Source of the DNA: Pinguiococcus pyrenoidosus
Lineage: Eukaryota; Sar; Pinguiophyceae; Pinguiochrysidales; Pinguiochrysidaceae
DNA length: 18,167 nt
Assembly (NCBI GenBank): GCA_019677205.1
Contig: JAAMXY010000970.1
Location: forward strand, 1-18,167
Direction: 5' to 3'
Shown: positions 1 through 8,299 of the stretch, one piece after another
Numbering within the stretch: position 1 is the stretch's first letter
Layout: the number at the start of each line of letters is the position of its first letter
Made by a program: the position numbers and the translations under genes
The notes under the pieces: model-generated
The model's input: the letters and a program-made list of their open reading frames with translations, nothing else
Database searches by the model: none
What the model was told of the DNA's origin: nothing

Positions 1-136
1 TGGAGTCATCGTGCATTATTTTGTCCGGAAACGGGCCAAATTTGTCTCACGCTTCCAAAACCGTGTTCCTCTTAAGATTTCCACCAACGCCACAGCACTG
101 GTCCACCGCCCTCGCACGAAGCTCTCCGCCTTCAGC

Positions 137-152
137 TTCTTTCTTGCCCAGC
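137..152 (+). other. candidate 3' splice acceptor of the first gene
   Basis: A pyrimidine-rich tract (TTCTTTCTTGCCCAG) ends in AG at 150-151. The frame after it reads through to the stop at 491. No donor or upstream start is visible in the window, so this is only a candidate exon boundary. Confidence 0.4.
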
Positions 153-251
153 GTCTCTGTCGAGCTGCGACATTCCGCTGGGGAGGGCCCTGGGAAACCA
201 GCCTTCGACCTGAAGGTTCCGCTGAATTCGACCGAAGAATCCCTGCAGCAA

Positions 252-491
252 ATGCCGGAGGCTCCAGAGGCTCCGGAGAAGGCGTCCAAGGACGGCAGCC
301 AAGGCTCCTGGACCCCTGTGGTCGTGGGCTTGCTTCTGATAGGCGGGGTGGCCGGAAACATCGTCGCGGCGCCGCGGATGATCCGACATCTGCAGCGAAT
401 CATGAGCTCTCGGGTGGCCAGAGGAGCGGAGGAGAAGTTTGACCCCAAGAAACACACGCCGAAGATCGGGAAGGACGACGACTGGTTCTAG
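252..491 (+). CDS. small single-pass membrane protein, 5' end uncertain (possibly partial)
   Basis: I do not recognise the family. The first ATG on this strand is at 252 and gives 79 residues: a Pro/Glu/Ala-rich start, one hydrophobic segment at about residues 21-40 (WTPVVVGLLLIGGVAGNIV), then a basic stretch and a C-terminus ending in KDDDWF. The same frame is open back to the window edge with no upstream ATG. A strong pyrimidine-rich 3' splice site (TTCTTTCTTGCCCAG) ends at 151. The real gene may therefore have an upstream exon outside the window joined at 152, which would add about 33 residues, perhaps part of an organelle presequence. The single TM followed by a basic tail would suit an organelle inner-membrane protein, but that is inference. 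It converges on the NEMF gene with a 145-bp gap. Confidence 0.5.
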   Translation: MPEAPEAPEKASKDGSQGSWTPVVVGLLLIGGVAGNIVAAPRMIRHLQRIMSSRVARGAEEKFDPKKHTPKIGKDDDWF

Positions 492-636
492 GCGGTGGCC
501 CCGCTGAGGAGGGAGGCGAACTTCGGGGGGAAATAGGAGAGTCAAGCAGCCTACACGGGCGATACAGAGGTTTTCGGGAGCTCAGCGCGCGAGCCGCTGC
601 AAAGGAGGTCGATACGATAGACTAGTGATAGATGGA

Positions 637-3600
637 TTAGCTTTTCTTCTTGCCGCGCTTTGCCTTGCTGTTTCCCTTCTTGCTTTTCTGCGCGGAGGAG
701 AGCGACAGGGACGCGTCGCCGACCATCTGCTGCGCGAGATCCGGATCGGCCACGGCGCGGATCAGGGCCCGCTGCCGACTGAGGAGGTCAATCTCCGCCT
801 GGACGTCCTTGGCGGAGCGCCGCTTCTCCCCTCCGCTGTCTCCTTCGGCGTGCAGCGCTCGAAGGATGCGGAGCTTGCGCTGCTCTTCCTCTTCGGCCTG
901 GCTCGACATCGTGTCCAGCGCTTGCTTCCCCACGCGCCCTTTCTTGCCCCGGCCGGGAATGAGCTTGGCGCGATACCGGTATGGCAGCACCGTCGCGTAC
1001 GGAGCGATCACAGGGACGGCGTTGAGCAGGATGTCGCCCGGCAGAGGCTTGCCAGTCAAGCGATTCAAGACGTCCACGTCGGAGCCGTCTCCAGCCCCTT
1101 CCAACGCGCCCACGCCTTCTTCCTCAAGGAGCGCGGCGATCTCCGCCTGCTCCTTCCTCGCGAGGGCCCGCCGCGACAGCGGTTCCGACGCCGCCGCCTC
1201 CTCCGAAGCGTCGAGATTGCCGACCGATTCAGCGAGCTCCTTGACGATCTCCTCCCGCCTCTCCTTGGCTTCCTCTTCCAAGGCGGCCGCGCGGCGGATC
1301 AAGTGAGCGAGGGCGCGAGAGACTTTGCCCCTGAGGGCGCGGCTGCGAAAGTTCGCACTCTGAGCGGCGGTGTACCGCTGTAGGATGGTGCGGAAAGCCT
1401 GGAAGACGGCCGGAATGGACTCCAAGGACAGAGTGAGCAGCTGCGGCAGCTCAGCGGGGGACACGTCCGCATCCGCGCCGCTCAGCTTAATCCCGGCCTC
1501 GGAGGCTGCCGCCTCCAACGCCTGCCGCTTGGTCTGATCGACCTGGGCAAGGATGGCCTCAGACTCGTTGACCAGCGCAGCCCAGGCCTCCTTGGAGTCT
1601 GCGTCAGGCTCGTCCACAGAGCCCTGCTCGGACAGGGAGTCGGTGAAGGCATCGGCTTCGTCGGCCAAGGCCTGCGCCAAGGCCGCATTCCCACCGTGAT
1701 TGATGATCTCCGCAAGCCGTCGATCCTCAGCATCCTGGTCCTTGTACTTCCGCTTCATTTTGCGCAGCTTCCCCTTCTTTCCGCGCACATTGCCATTCAA
1801 CGCACGAGCTTCTTCCTCGGCGGCCGCATCCCTCGCGGCTTGCTCGGCGCGCTCGTCGTAGTAAACTACGTCCTCCAGCTGCTTCCTCCTCGTCGCCATC
1901 CGTCGCTCAGCTTCCTCTTCGCGGATCTGCTCAATCGTCACGCCTTGCCTCCGCTTCAGAATCTTCTTCTCCTTGGGCATCACCCGCCCTTGGCGCAGGA
2001 AATCGCCTCTCGACAGCTGCGCCAGCTCTTTCACGGCTTCTTCGACAGCCGCCGGGGAAGGCGCGTCTTTCAACGCGCCGTATCCTTTCCGTCTCGTTGG
2101 GCTGGTCGAATCCTCCTCGGCCACCTGGTCGGTTTCCTCTTCCCCCGGCTGCAAGAGCGATTCACCCGCATCGGCTGCTTCAGGGTCCGAGCGCGAACCG
2201 TCAACTTCCTCCACGCTGTCCTTGTGCTCGGTTGCCCCTTCCGACTGCTCAGGCTCCTCTACAAGAGGAGCCTGCTCCGGCACGTCGGAGGCAACGAAGC
2301 GGTCGTAGCGTTCGTCCTTATGGTTGGGTGCGCTCTCCTCGTGGAGATAGAAGAGCATCCCGATGCCGAGCTCCAGGGGCACCGTGGGAAGGTAGTTCTT
2401 CCGTCCGCGTATCATGAAGCTGCCGGTCGGCAGGTACTCTCCCGACGGGGCGCTCTTGCTCACCTGCGAGGCGTGCACCCACCAGGCGGTACATCCCGAG
2501 GTTTTCGCTGCCCACGCCGATGAGCGACAGACGCAAAAGTGCCCAGCTTCCGCCAGCGCAATCGGAGACAGCTGTCGCTTTCCGCTCGGGTCCTTGTTCC
2601 TGAGAATACAGCTCGCCGCGCCGTGAAGATCCGCGTGGACGTACGCGTCGCCTTGCCGGAGGTATCGCCGCACAAGCAGTTCGTTCTGCTGCGCATCCCG
2701 ACCGCCGATGACGAGATAGTTCTCTGTGGTAACGAAGAAATGGAACTTCTCAAACCACAGCTTCTTGCGGGCTGCTTGCAGCTCCCGCTTGACATTCGTG
2801 GCCTCCAGCTGCTGCTTCGTGGCCTGCTCGGCTCTCGCGAGGACCGAGTCGGACACTTTCTCGGTCTTCTCCAGCTTCTCGGCCGCCGCACGCCGCTCCG
2901 CCCAGAGGCGACGCGCGTTTGCGTGCGCCGTTTCACCCAGTTGAAGCTCTACCGTGATGGTAGGCGTCGCCGTTCGCGCAGGCACATTTCCGCGGGAGTC
3001 CCCGTCGGCGCCGGCGGCTCGCTCAACCATGACCGCTGGCTTCTCCTCTTCGTCCCAGTCCAAGTCAAGCAAATCTTCGTCGTCCACGTCCCACCACGGC
3101 CTCTCCCCCACGGACGCGGAGGCCGCCTCCTCCACCGCAGCGTCTGCATCTTCCGGCTTCTTCTCCTCGGGGGAGATGCGGACGTCGTATGCGTCGTCTG
3201 GACCGCTCGTGTCCTCGTCCTGCTCGTCGCTCGGTTCCTCTGCTTCATCTGTTGTGGTCGAGCCTTGAGGATCGTCCGTGAGCTCGTCTCCTTCTCCTTC
3301 GCCGCCATTCTCATCATGCTCGAGCTCTCCAAGGACGGGCAGGCTCATCTCTACAATGTCATCATCTAACCTCAACGCCGCGATGCAGCTCGCGACGGGA
3401 TGTCCAGCCGCCGTCTCCGCCGCCACAAGCTGCTGAAGGTCGCTCCACGTGACGTTGTATTCTAAGGCGCTCTGGACGACCTTCAGCGCCTCATCTACGA
3501 TCTCTGCACTATCTTGCACAGCCTGTGCGGATGTTGCGAGCCGGCGCTCCTCCCGCTTCAGGTGGTCGACCCGGCGGCTGTGATCGCCCTTGATCGCATC

Positions 3601-4911
3601 GAGCTTTCTCTTTGCGGAGGCCTCGGCAGCAGCCGCCTGCTGCGCGAGCTTCTGGCTCTCGAGGCTGCCGAAGTACTTGTCCACGGCTTCGTCAAAGGAC
3701 TCGAAGACCAGCACCGGGAGGTTTTCGTGCTGCTTGAGCAGGGCCGGTAGAAACTCCAAGTACACCTCCGCTTCCTCGGCTCCTTGCTTCTTTTCCTCTG
3801 CCACCGCCTCTGAGCTCGGCTCCTTCCGTTCTCTCTGCCGTTTCTGATCTTTCAGCACAATGTACCCCTGCTGCCCGGGCCGGTCCAGGCTCGAGAACAC
3901 CTCGGCGCAGCGAGACAACTCAAAGAGACAACGTCCCAGCGAGCCAAGCGGCGCCTCGGCAGATACCTCGCATGCTTCCTCGCTCGGGTCGGCCAGGAAC
4001 ATGCACTTTGAGGGGTCATCCAGCGCGTCAATCGCTGTCGGGATCTTCGTGGCTGGCTTCACTCCGGCCGTGAGCAGCGCGTGCTCCACGATGCTGGCGC
4101 CGAAGACCGAGACGCTGCAGCCCTTGGCCAGCACCAGCGACTTCAGGGGGACGGTGGCGGGGCCATTCAGCTTGCTTTTCCTGCCACCTTTGCCACTGGC
4201 CTCCCGCTCCTCCAACTTGCGCTCGAACTCCAGCTGCAACTCCTGCATCCGCCGCTTCACCCAAGCCCTGAAGGCCTCCACGGTCACTTGGCCATCCACG
4301 GTGATGCTGCTCATGCCGCCAGTCTCCGTGCCCTCTGGCGCTTCTCCAAGCGCCTCTTGCTGCTGCTGCTGCTGCTGCTGTTGCTGCTCCAGAGTCGACT
4401 TCTCCACCAGCGGGGCGTGCAAGGCCACCGTGGTGGCGTCCGCCAGCGGATACACCGCGCCCACTCTGGCGCTGGCGCCGGAGTCGTAGTCGTGCACGCG
4501 CAGCAGCGCCAGGATGGTGTAGTCCGGGCCCGTGAGCACGATGTTGCCCTGGCTGTACATCTCCAGAATGACGTGGTTGCGGCTCTCGCCCACGCCGAAG
4601 CTCAAGATCACCACGCGGTCCGTGCCCAGCTGCCGAAGATCTTCGAACCGCTTGGTGCGCAGGTGCTTGCGCAGCTTCATGCTGAAGCCGCTGGGCATCG
4701 GGTTCTTGTCCAGCTCGAAGCGGCTACTGTGGAAGCGCACGCCGCTCTCCAGCACCAAAAACTCGCGGTCTCGGCCGGGCTCCGCCAGCTTTAGCAGGTA
4801 CGTTTTGGCGTTCACGTCGTACAGGTTGCTGAGCCGCATGCCCAGCAGGCGCCCGCGCAGGTCGCGCACCATGGCGCGCACATCAGACGCGTCGAAGCGC
4901 TGCTTCACCAT
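637..4911 (-). CDS. NEMF: NEMF/Rqc2/Tae2 family ribosome quality control protein
   Basis: A 1424-residue protein of the NFACT family, in one exon. In this family the protein binds 60S subunits carrying stalled peptidyl-tRNA, recruits the Listerin/Ltn1 ligase and adds C-terminal Ala/Thr-type tails. Seen here: NFACT-N from residue 1, with D10 and the D98-R99 pair at the positions known as essential in yeast Rqc2; coiled coils at about 420-494 and 655-715; NFACT-R (DUF814) at about 715-858 with ENYLVIGGRDAQQNE, YVHADLHGA, TAWWVHASQVSK and GEYLPTGSFMIRG; a Lys/Arg-rich region; and NFACT-C (DUF3441) at about 1285-1335 with DILLNAVPVIAPYATVLPY. I chose the ATG at 4911 (CACCATGG context) because it begins with the family's conserved start MVKQRF; the frame extends four codons further only through a TTG. 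It is longer than animal NEMF (about 1,070 aa) because of acidic linkers at about 530-650 and 880-960 and a polyQ insert in NFACT-N. It acts in the cytosol. Confidence 0.96.
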   Translation of the reverse strand: MVKQRFDASDVRAMVRDLRGRLLGMRLSNLYDVNAKTYLLKLAEPGRDREFLVLESGVRFHSSRFELDKNPMPSGFSMKLRKHLRTKRFEDLRQLGTDRVVILSFGVGESRNHVILEMYSQGNIVLTGPDYTILALLRVHDYDSGASARVGAVYPLADATTVALHAPLVEKSTLEQQQQQQQQQQEALGEAPEGTETGGMSSITVDGQVTVEAFRAWVKRRMQELQLEFERKLEEREASGKGGRKSKLNGPATVPLKSLVLAKGCSVSVFGASIVEHALLTAGVKPATKIPTAIDALDDPSKCMFLADPSEEACEVSAEAPLGSLGRCLFELSRCAEVFSSLDRPGQQGYIVLKDQKRQRERKEPSSEAVAEEKKQGAEEAEVYLEFLPALLKQHENLPVLVFESFDEAVDKYFGSLESQKLAQQAAAAEASAKRKLDAIKGDHSRRVDHLKREERRLATSAQAVQDSAEIVDEALKVVQSALEYNVTWSDLQQLVAAETAAGHPVASCIAALRLDDDIVEMSLPVLGELEHDENGGEGEGDELTDDPQGSTTTDEAEEPSDEQDEDTSGPDDAYDVRISPEEKKPEDADAAVEEAASASVGERPWWDVDDEDLLDLDWDEEEKPAVMVERAAGADGDSRGNVPARTATPTITVELQLGETAHANARRLWAERRAAAEKLEKTEKVSDSVLARAEQATKQQLEATNVKRELQAARKKLWFEKFHFFVTTENYLVIGGRDAQQNELLVRRYLRQGDAYVHADLHGAASCILRNKDPSGKRQLSPIALAEAGHFCVCRSSAWAAKTSGCTAWWVHASQVSKSAPSGEYLPTGSFMIRGRKNYLPTVPLELGIGMLFYLHEESAPNHKDERYDRFVASDVPEQAPLVEEPEQSEGATEHKDSVEEVDGSRSDPEAADAGESLLQPGEEETDQVAEEDSTSPTRRKGYGALKDAPSPAAVEEAVKELAQLSRGDFLRQGRVMPKEKKILKRRQGVTIEQIREEEAERRMATRRKQLEDVVYYDERAEQAARDAAAEEEARALNGNVRGKKGKLRKMKRKYKDQDAEDRRLAEIINHGGNAALAQALADEADAFTDSLSEQGSVDEPDADSKEAWAALVNESEAILAQVDQTKRQALEAAASEAGIKLSGADADVSPAELPQLLTLSLESIPAVFQAFRTILQRYTAAQSANFRSRALRGKVSRALAHLIRRAAALEEEAKERREEIVKELAESVGNLDASEEAAASEPLSRRALARKEQAEIAALLEEEGVGALEGAGDGSDVDVLNRLTGKPLPGDILLNAVPVIAPYATVLPYRYRAKLIPGRGKKGRVGKQALDTMSSQAEEEEQRKLRILRALHAEGDSGGEKRRSAKDVQAEIDLLSRQRALIRAVADPDLAQQMVGDASLSLSSAQKSKKGNSKAKRGKKKS
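4357..4386 (-). repeat. CAG/CAA repeat encoding a 10-Gln tract in NEMF
   Basis: On the coding strand the codons are CAG, CAA, seven CAG, CAA, encoding Q176-Q185. The tract is an insertion within NFACT-N, not part of the conserved core. Pure CAG runs are prone to length change. Confidence 0.9.
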
Positions 4912-5354
4912 GGTGCAGGGCAAAAGAGCGCGCGGCGGCGGAGAACTCCGTGAGAGAGACCAGCGAAGGGTGAAACGCCGGTACTTCGCATCATGTGAAG
5001 TGTATCTTTGATGTGCTTAACTGTTTTGTGAAAATTGTATTTTAATTTTTATTTGATAGTTATAAAATATCACTATAATATTAGACAAAAGACAAGATGG
5101 CATACGCAACGGAGGCTGACGCCGGGATTTCGGGGCTAGGTTGGCGCAGATACGGTATCACCGTGCTTTGCAGTGGAAAGAGCGTGTCGATGAGGTTGGA
5201 GGATCAACTCTGGGATACCAGGCGCCTCCTGCATGCCGCTCTTGCATTTGCAAACACTCCTTTCCAGCCATGAACAGCTTCGTCAGGATTCGGTTCCGGC
5301 GCCTGGAGAAGGACGCTTTGAAGTTTTGGGAGCGTGGTAGTCTCAATCAAGGAG
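4912..5354. promoter_or_regulatory. intergene: NEMF promoter and 3' flank of the DUF3727 gene
   Basis: 443 bp with no convincing gene. Bases about 5020-5090 are very AT-rich, with TATA-like runs (TATAAAATAT) roughly 120-180 bp upstream of the NEMF ATG, consistent with its promoter. The remainder, about 5090-5354, is of mixed composition and is probably the 3' UTR and terminator region of the downstream-facing DUF3727 gene. I see no CCAAT box or tRNA here. Confidence 0.5.
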
Positions 5355-6290
5355 TTACTTCGGCGCCATGTTGGCCGCTGCAACCTCCATGTGCGCTTCC
5401 AGCAGAGGAAACACGCGATCTAGTTCCTCGGAGGACGGAATCTCCACCTCCCCCGTCTCGTCGTTGTGCTTGCCCACGACCAGCACCGGCTCTAGCAGCT
5501 GCACCAAGTTGTACCGCTGTCCCTCCCACTCCACCGCCGCCACCAGATCCACTTCCTCCTGCTCATCAAAGAGCAGATCCTCCTCCGCCCAAGCCACATC
5601 GTCATCCTCCTCAAGCTCTACGCAAGAGAACGAGGGTTACGGCAGCCTGCTTGAACCAACTCTTCCACGGCCACACGCACCTTGCTGCGCCCCACTGAAG
5701 CCGGCAGCATCGCCAGACACCGAGAACTCCGGAGGGCGGTTGCCGAGCAAGTCTGCCGCCTGACTGCCGTCGTCATCCTCTTCCTCCAGCCCGAGGGCGT
5801 CGTCCTCCCGCAGGCCGAGGCTGTCCTCCTCCTCTTCCTCCTCGTTCTCCCCCTCCTCCTCGTCGTCGTCGTCGTCGTCGTCGTCGTCCATCTCGCCCTG
5901 GATCGTGAGGGTCAGGGGCGTCCGCAGAAGCAGCAGATTGTAGTCCTCCAAGGCGTTCTCGAACAGGGCCACCAGCTCCTCGTGCAGATCCGACTCCATC
6001 TCCAGCGGCTCCAGCTCGCCGTCGTCGTTGAACACGCAGATGGCGGCCGGCGTGTCCACGGGGACGCCCACCACGTAGCGCCCACTCTCCAGCTCCGTCT
6101 CCGCCTCCTTGTTTACCAGCAGGCCGCGCCCGCTGGACGGCTCCCGCAGCGTCACCAGGTTGGCAAGCAGGTCCTCCTCCTCGCTTGCCGCCTGGCAGCG
6201 CCGCCGTGGCGGCGCCCGCAGGGGCGGCAAGAAGCCCGAGCCCGAGGGCAGGAGCAGCGAGGCGAGCAGCAACATCCGGTGCAGAGGCAT
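5355..6290 (-). CDS. plastid-targeted DUF3727 domain protein, two exons
   Basis: Joining 6290-5681 to 5617-5355 gives 290 residues. The N-terminus is a signal peptide (MPLHRMLLLASLLL), then a SG-FLPP sequence with Phe at the likely cleavage point and an Arg-rich transit-like segment (residues 20-34). This is the bipartite leader pattern of secondary red plastids. Residues about 45-135 (GRGLLVNKEA, YVVGVPVDTPAAI, ALEDYNLLLLRTPLTLTIQGE) match the first part of the DUF3727 family of cyanobacteria and plastids. After a long acidic linker (D135-D143, then Glu-rich to about 175), residues about 205-285 (EVDLVAAVEWEGQRYNLVQL, LLEPVLVVGKHN, DRVFPLLEAHM) match the second part. The biochemical function of the family is not established. 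It lies 105 bp downstream of the next gene in tandem; E2F-like sites precede its start. Confidence 0.85.
5618..5680 (-). other. spliceosomal intron of the DUF3727 gene, 63 bp
   Basis: The donor reads CAAG/GTGCGT at 5680. The acceptor, TTCTCTTGCGTAG/AG, ends at 5618 and is preceded by a GTAAC branch-like sequence. It is phase 1 (G/AG makes Glu). Splicing joins two open frames that together complete the DUF3727 domain, which strongly supports it. Confidence 0.85.
5862..5888 (-). repeat. (GAC)9 repeat encoding nine Asp
   Basis: Nine identical GAC codons on the coding strand encode D135-D143 of the DUF3727 protein, in the acidic linker between its two conserved halves. Confidence 0.9.
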
Positions 6291-6299
6291 CTGGCCTGA

Positions 6300-6308
6300 G
6301 CGCCAAAA
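6300..6308 (-). promoter_or_regulatory. E2F-type site (TTTTGGCGC)
   Basis: TTTTGGCGC on the minus strand matches the TTTSSCGC E2F/DP consensus. It lies 10 bp upstream of the DUF3727 ATG. This close position may be within the 5' UTR. Confidence 0.35.
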
Positions 6309-6377
6309 GGCGGCGTTGGGGTGCGAAGCTGAAGTTTCAGGCGCGCAGGCGTGACGGATGGACCGAACGCTGGCCGG

Positions 6378-6385
6378 GCGGGAAA
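6378..6385 (-). promoter_or_regulatory. E2F-type site (TTTCCCGC) with adjacent CCAAT
   Basis: TTTCCCGC on the minus strand is an exact TTTSSCGC match about 90 bp upstream of the DUF3727 start. A CCAAT pentamer follows at 6391-6395, just past the stop of the upstream gene. Together they make a compact candidate promoter in the 105-bp gap. Confidence 0.45.
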
Positions 6386-6395
6386 GCTGGCCAAT

Positions 6396-7924
6396 CTACG
6401 GCGGCGTTGGTTCTTCGGCCGCCGCCTCTCTCACGGCGCCCCTCCAGCTGTCCACTCGCAAATCGATGAGGAAGTCGTCCATGAGGCGGATCCCCAGCGC
6501 GAGCAGACGCCGAATTTCTGCGGCGCAGACGCTGTCGAGGTCGACTGGCGGCTCGAGAGGCTCCTCCGCCTCCTCGCCCTCCTCTCGGCCCTTGTGAAGC
6601 AGCTGATGCAGCAGATCCCGATGCTGCACCACCTCTTTCTTGAGCGCCTTGAGCTTTTGAGAAGTCAGAGACTGGCGCCACTCGGGACTTCCCAAGGCCA
6701 GGGTACGGCACAGGGTCAGAGGCCGTCGCAGCTCCGGAGGAACGGCCTTGGCCAAAGCGGAGGACAGGGCGTTCGCCGTAAGCTTGGTGGCGCCTGACGA
6801 CTCCGGCTTGACCTGAAAGGCGACTTTGTCAAGGTAGATCGCCTCGTGTCGCGTGCACCCATCTATCTCTACGGCCAAGGTCTCCGTGGCGTCCGGGACG
6901 AGGGAGACTTCCACCTTCTCCATGCTGCGCGAGCACGCGAGCTCCGCCTGCGCTTCCGACGGCAGGCGAACGAAGAGCAGCTCGTTGCTGCCGTCCCTGG
7001 CAGCCCCGATGCCGAGATTGTGCAGCGCTGTCTTATTGGACGCCTTGGCGGAGAGCTCGATGCGAATGTCGGGCACGATGAGCAAGGTCTCGACGTCCAA
7101 GCCACGAAGCAGCGACGACAGGATGGCGCTCAAGGGGATTTCCTTGATGTTGCCACCTGTGCAAAAGTCGCTCAGAGCACTGCTCTGGGTCCACTCTAGA
7201 CAGCATTGCGCTTTTGAGCAGCTCTGGACGCACCTTCCTCCGCAGCCGCCACTCGCACGATGCGACTCTCGACGTGCACGGCCGCTTTTCGCGGCGTCCG
7301 CCGCCGCTTCCTGGTCTCTCGCTTCGGCGGCTCCGGCGCGTCCGTGGCGCTTCTCTTCTTCGGCGGCGCTGGCTCCACTTCCGGAGGCTCCTCAATCTCC
7401 CCGAGCTCCTCGGCCTGCAATGACCGAGCTCCACGCGCCCTTCGGCTCGTCTCGTCGTCTCTCAGCTTCTTCCGGAAGCCCGAAAGGCTGTCTTGCGTGA
7501 CGGTGGTCTTCCTCCGCAGCTGGATGTCCATGCGGCCCAGGAAGTGCAGTACCTTTGCAGTGGATTCCGCTCGGAGGACATCTTCTCCACTGCTTTTTAC
7601 GGCGGACAGCTCCACCTCTTCGCCGTTGATGAGCAAAAGCGCGCCGGAGTCCTCTGAGAAGCGGACGAAACTCGGTAAACATCGGCGGATTTTCCCGACT
7701 TTAGGTCATGTGCAGCCACGACAGTACCTGAGATGCGCAGACGTAGCGAGGCTTGACTACTCAGGGCAAAATCGTCTGCTGAAAGACGCAGACCCAGCAC
7801 TCTGCGGCGCTCTAGCACAGCCACAGAGGAGCCGTGAGCGACTGCAGACAGATACATCTTGGATTTTGCGCGTACCTTGACCGCCTCGGAGCTGCCATTG
7901 CTGCTTCTGCCCTTCCACTGCCAT
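6396..7924 (-). CDS. unrecognised nuclear-looking protein, four exons
   Basis: I do not recognise the family. My model joins 7924-7876, 7811-7728, 7653-7234 and 7156-6396, giving 437 residues. No single frame covers the gene; open frames succeed each other with GT-AG signals at each switch. The first ATG (7924) starts MAVEGQKQQWQLRGGQ. The middle has LLLINGEEVELSAVKSSGED and VLHFLGRMDIQLRRKT, then a Pro/Glu-rich and very basic stretch (PPKKRSATD, KRETRKRRRTPRKA) that looks like a bipartite nuclear localisation signal. The C-terminal exon (GNIKEIPLSAIL, LLIVPDIRIELSAKASNKTA, EIRRLLALGIRLMDDFLIDL) looks globular with helices. An E2F-type site lies 44-56 bp upstream, so a role in S phase, replication or chromosomes is possible but inferred. 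The exact acceptors of all three introns are uncertain, since each has an in-frame alternative. Confidence 0.7.
7157..7233 (-). other. intron 3 of the unknown nuclear protein gene, 77 bp
   Basis: The donor GAAG/GTGCGT matches the donor of the DUF3727 intron. The preferred acceptor is CGACTTTTGCACAG at 7157. An earlier acceptor (CTGTCTAG, 7196) would make a 38-bp intron and keep the same frame with 13 more residues. The intron is phase 1 either way. Confidence 0.6.
7654..7727 (-). other. intron 2 of the unknown nuclear protein gene, 74 bp
   Basis: The donor is TCAG/GTACTG. The preferred acceptor, CCGCTTCTCAG at 7654, has a good pyrimidine tract. A 29-bp alternative ending in CCTAAAG also restores the frame. 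It is phase 1 and is required because the frame changes between the two exons. Confidence 0.6.
7812..7875 (-). other. intron 1 of the unknown nuclear protein gene, 64 bp
   Basis: The donor is CAAG/GTACGC. A CTCAC branch-like element precedes an acceptor GTGCTAG/AG at 7812. A 34-bp alternative ending in CTGTCTGCAG is also in frame. Without this intron the reading frame from the first ATG meets a stop; with it, the frame enters exon 2 correctly. Confidence 0.55.
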
Positions 7925-7967
7925 TGAAACAGCAGCAGAAAAGGAAATTCTCGCTATAAGTGCACAC

Positions 7968-7980
7968 TTTGCGCGCCAAA
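7968..7980 (-). promoter_or_regulatory. E2F-type site (TTTGGCGCGCAAA)
   Basis: The minus strand reads TTTGGCGCGCAAA, containing an exact TTTSSCGC match inside a near-palindrome. It lies 44-56 bp upstream of the ATG at 7924, in a normal proximal-promoter position. A TATA-like CTTATAG follows at about 7954-7960. Confidence 0.6.
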
Positions 7981-8135
7981 AGAGGCGCTATTGTCTCTTT
8001 GCATCGATGCGCAATCTTGATTGGAAGATTATCATTTTAATTCATATTTATTATTTAAATGTATAAATTTCATGCAGTATATTCTATTAATCAAATTACA
8101 AAGTGAAATATTCTTTTTGAAAACATAGCTTTTGT

Positions 8136-8147
8136 TATCAGCTGATA
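8136..8147. promoter_or_regulatory. perfect 12-bp palindrome with E-box core
   Basis: TATCAGCTGATA is its own reverse complement and contains CAGCTG, the E-box core bound by bHLH proteins. It sits at the edge of the AT-rich island between two tandem genes. Confidence 0.35.
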
Positions 8148-8299
8148 GGAATGGCAACGTCGCTTTGACACGGCGGAGAAGGTTCAAGACGCCAACGCGT
8201 TCGAAAGACGGCACTGCGCCATTGGATGTTGCAGCAGGTGGTCCACTGAGTCATGCGATGCTTCTAGGAGGGGAGATCAAGGGAGACTACTGCAACAAG

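Larger units (their letters stand above)
7925..8299. promoter_or_regulatory. intergene: promoter of the four-exon gene and 3' flank of the membrane protein gene
   Basis: 375 bp without a supported gene. From left to right it holds an E2F-type palindrome at 7968-7980, a CCAAT box read on the minus strand at 8020-8024, an AT-rich island at about 8025-8115, a 12-bp palindrome at 8136-8147 and a second ATTGG at 8221-8225. Small open frames here have no coding character. Confidence 0.5.

Noticed and set aside
1696-3369. Two plus-strand frames of about 275 codons opposite NEMF
   Set aside because: They are shadows of the NFACT coding sequence with no recognisable domain.
5141-5698. 185-codon plus-strand frame
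   Set aside because: Its second half is antisense to the DUF3727 C-terminal exon and the composition is Pro/Arg/Ser-rich; no ATG-supported domain.
8032-8214. 60-codon minus-strand frame in the AT-rich intergene
   Set aside because: The composition changes halfway with the AT-rich island and there is no similarity to any family.
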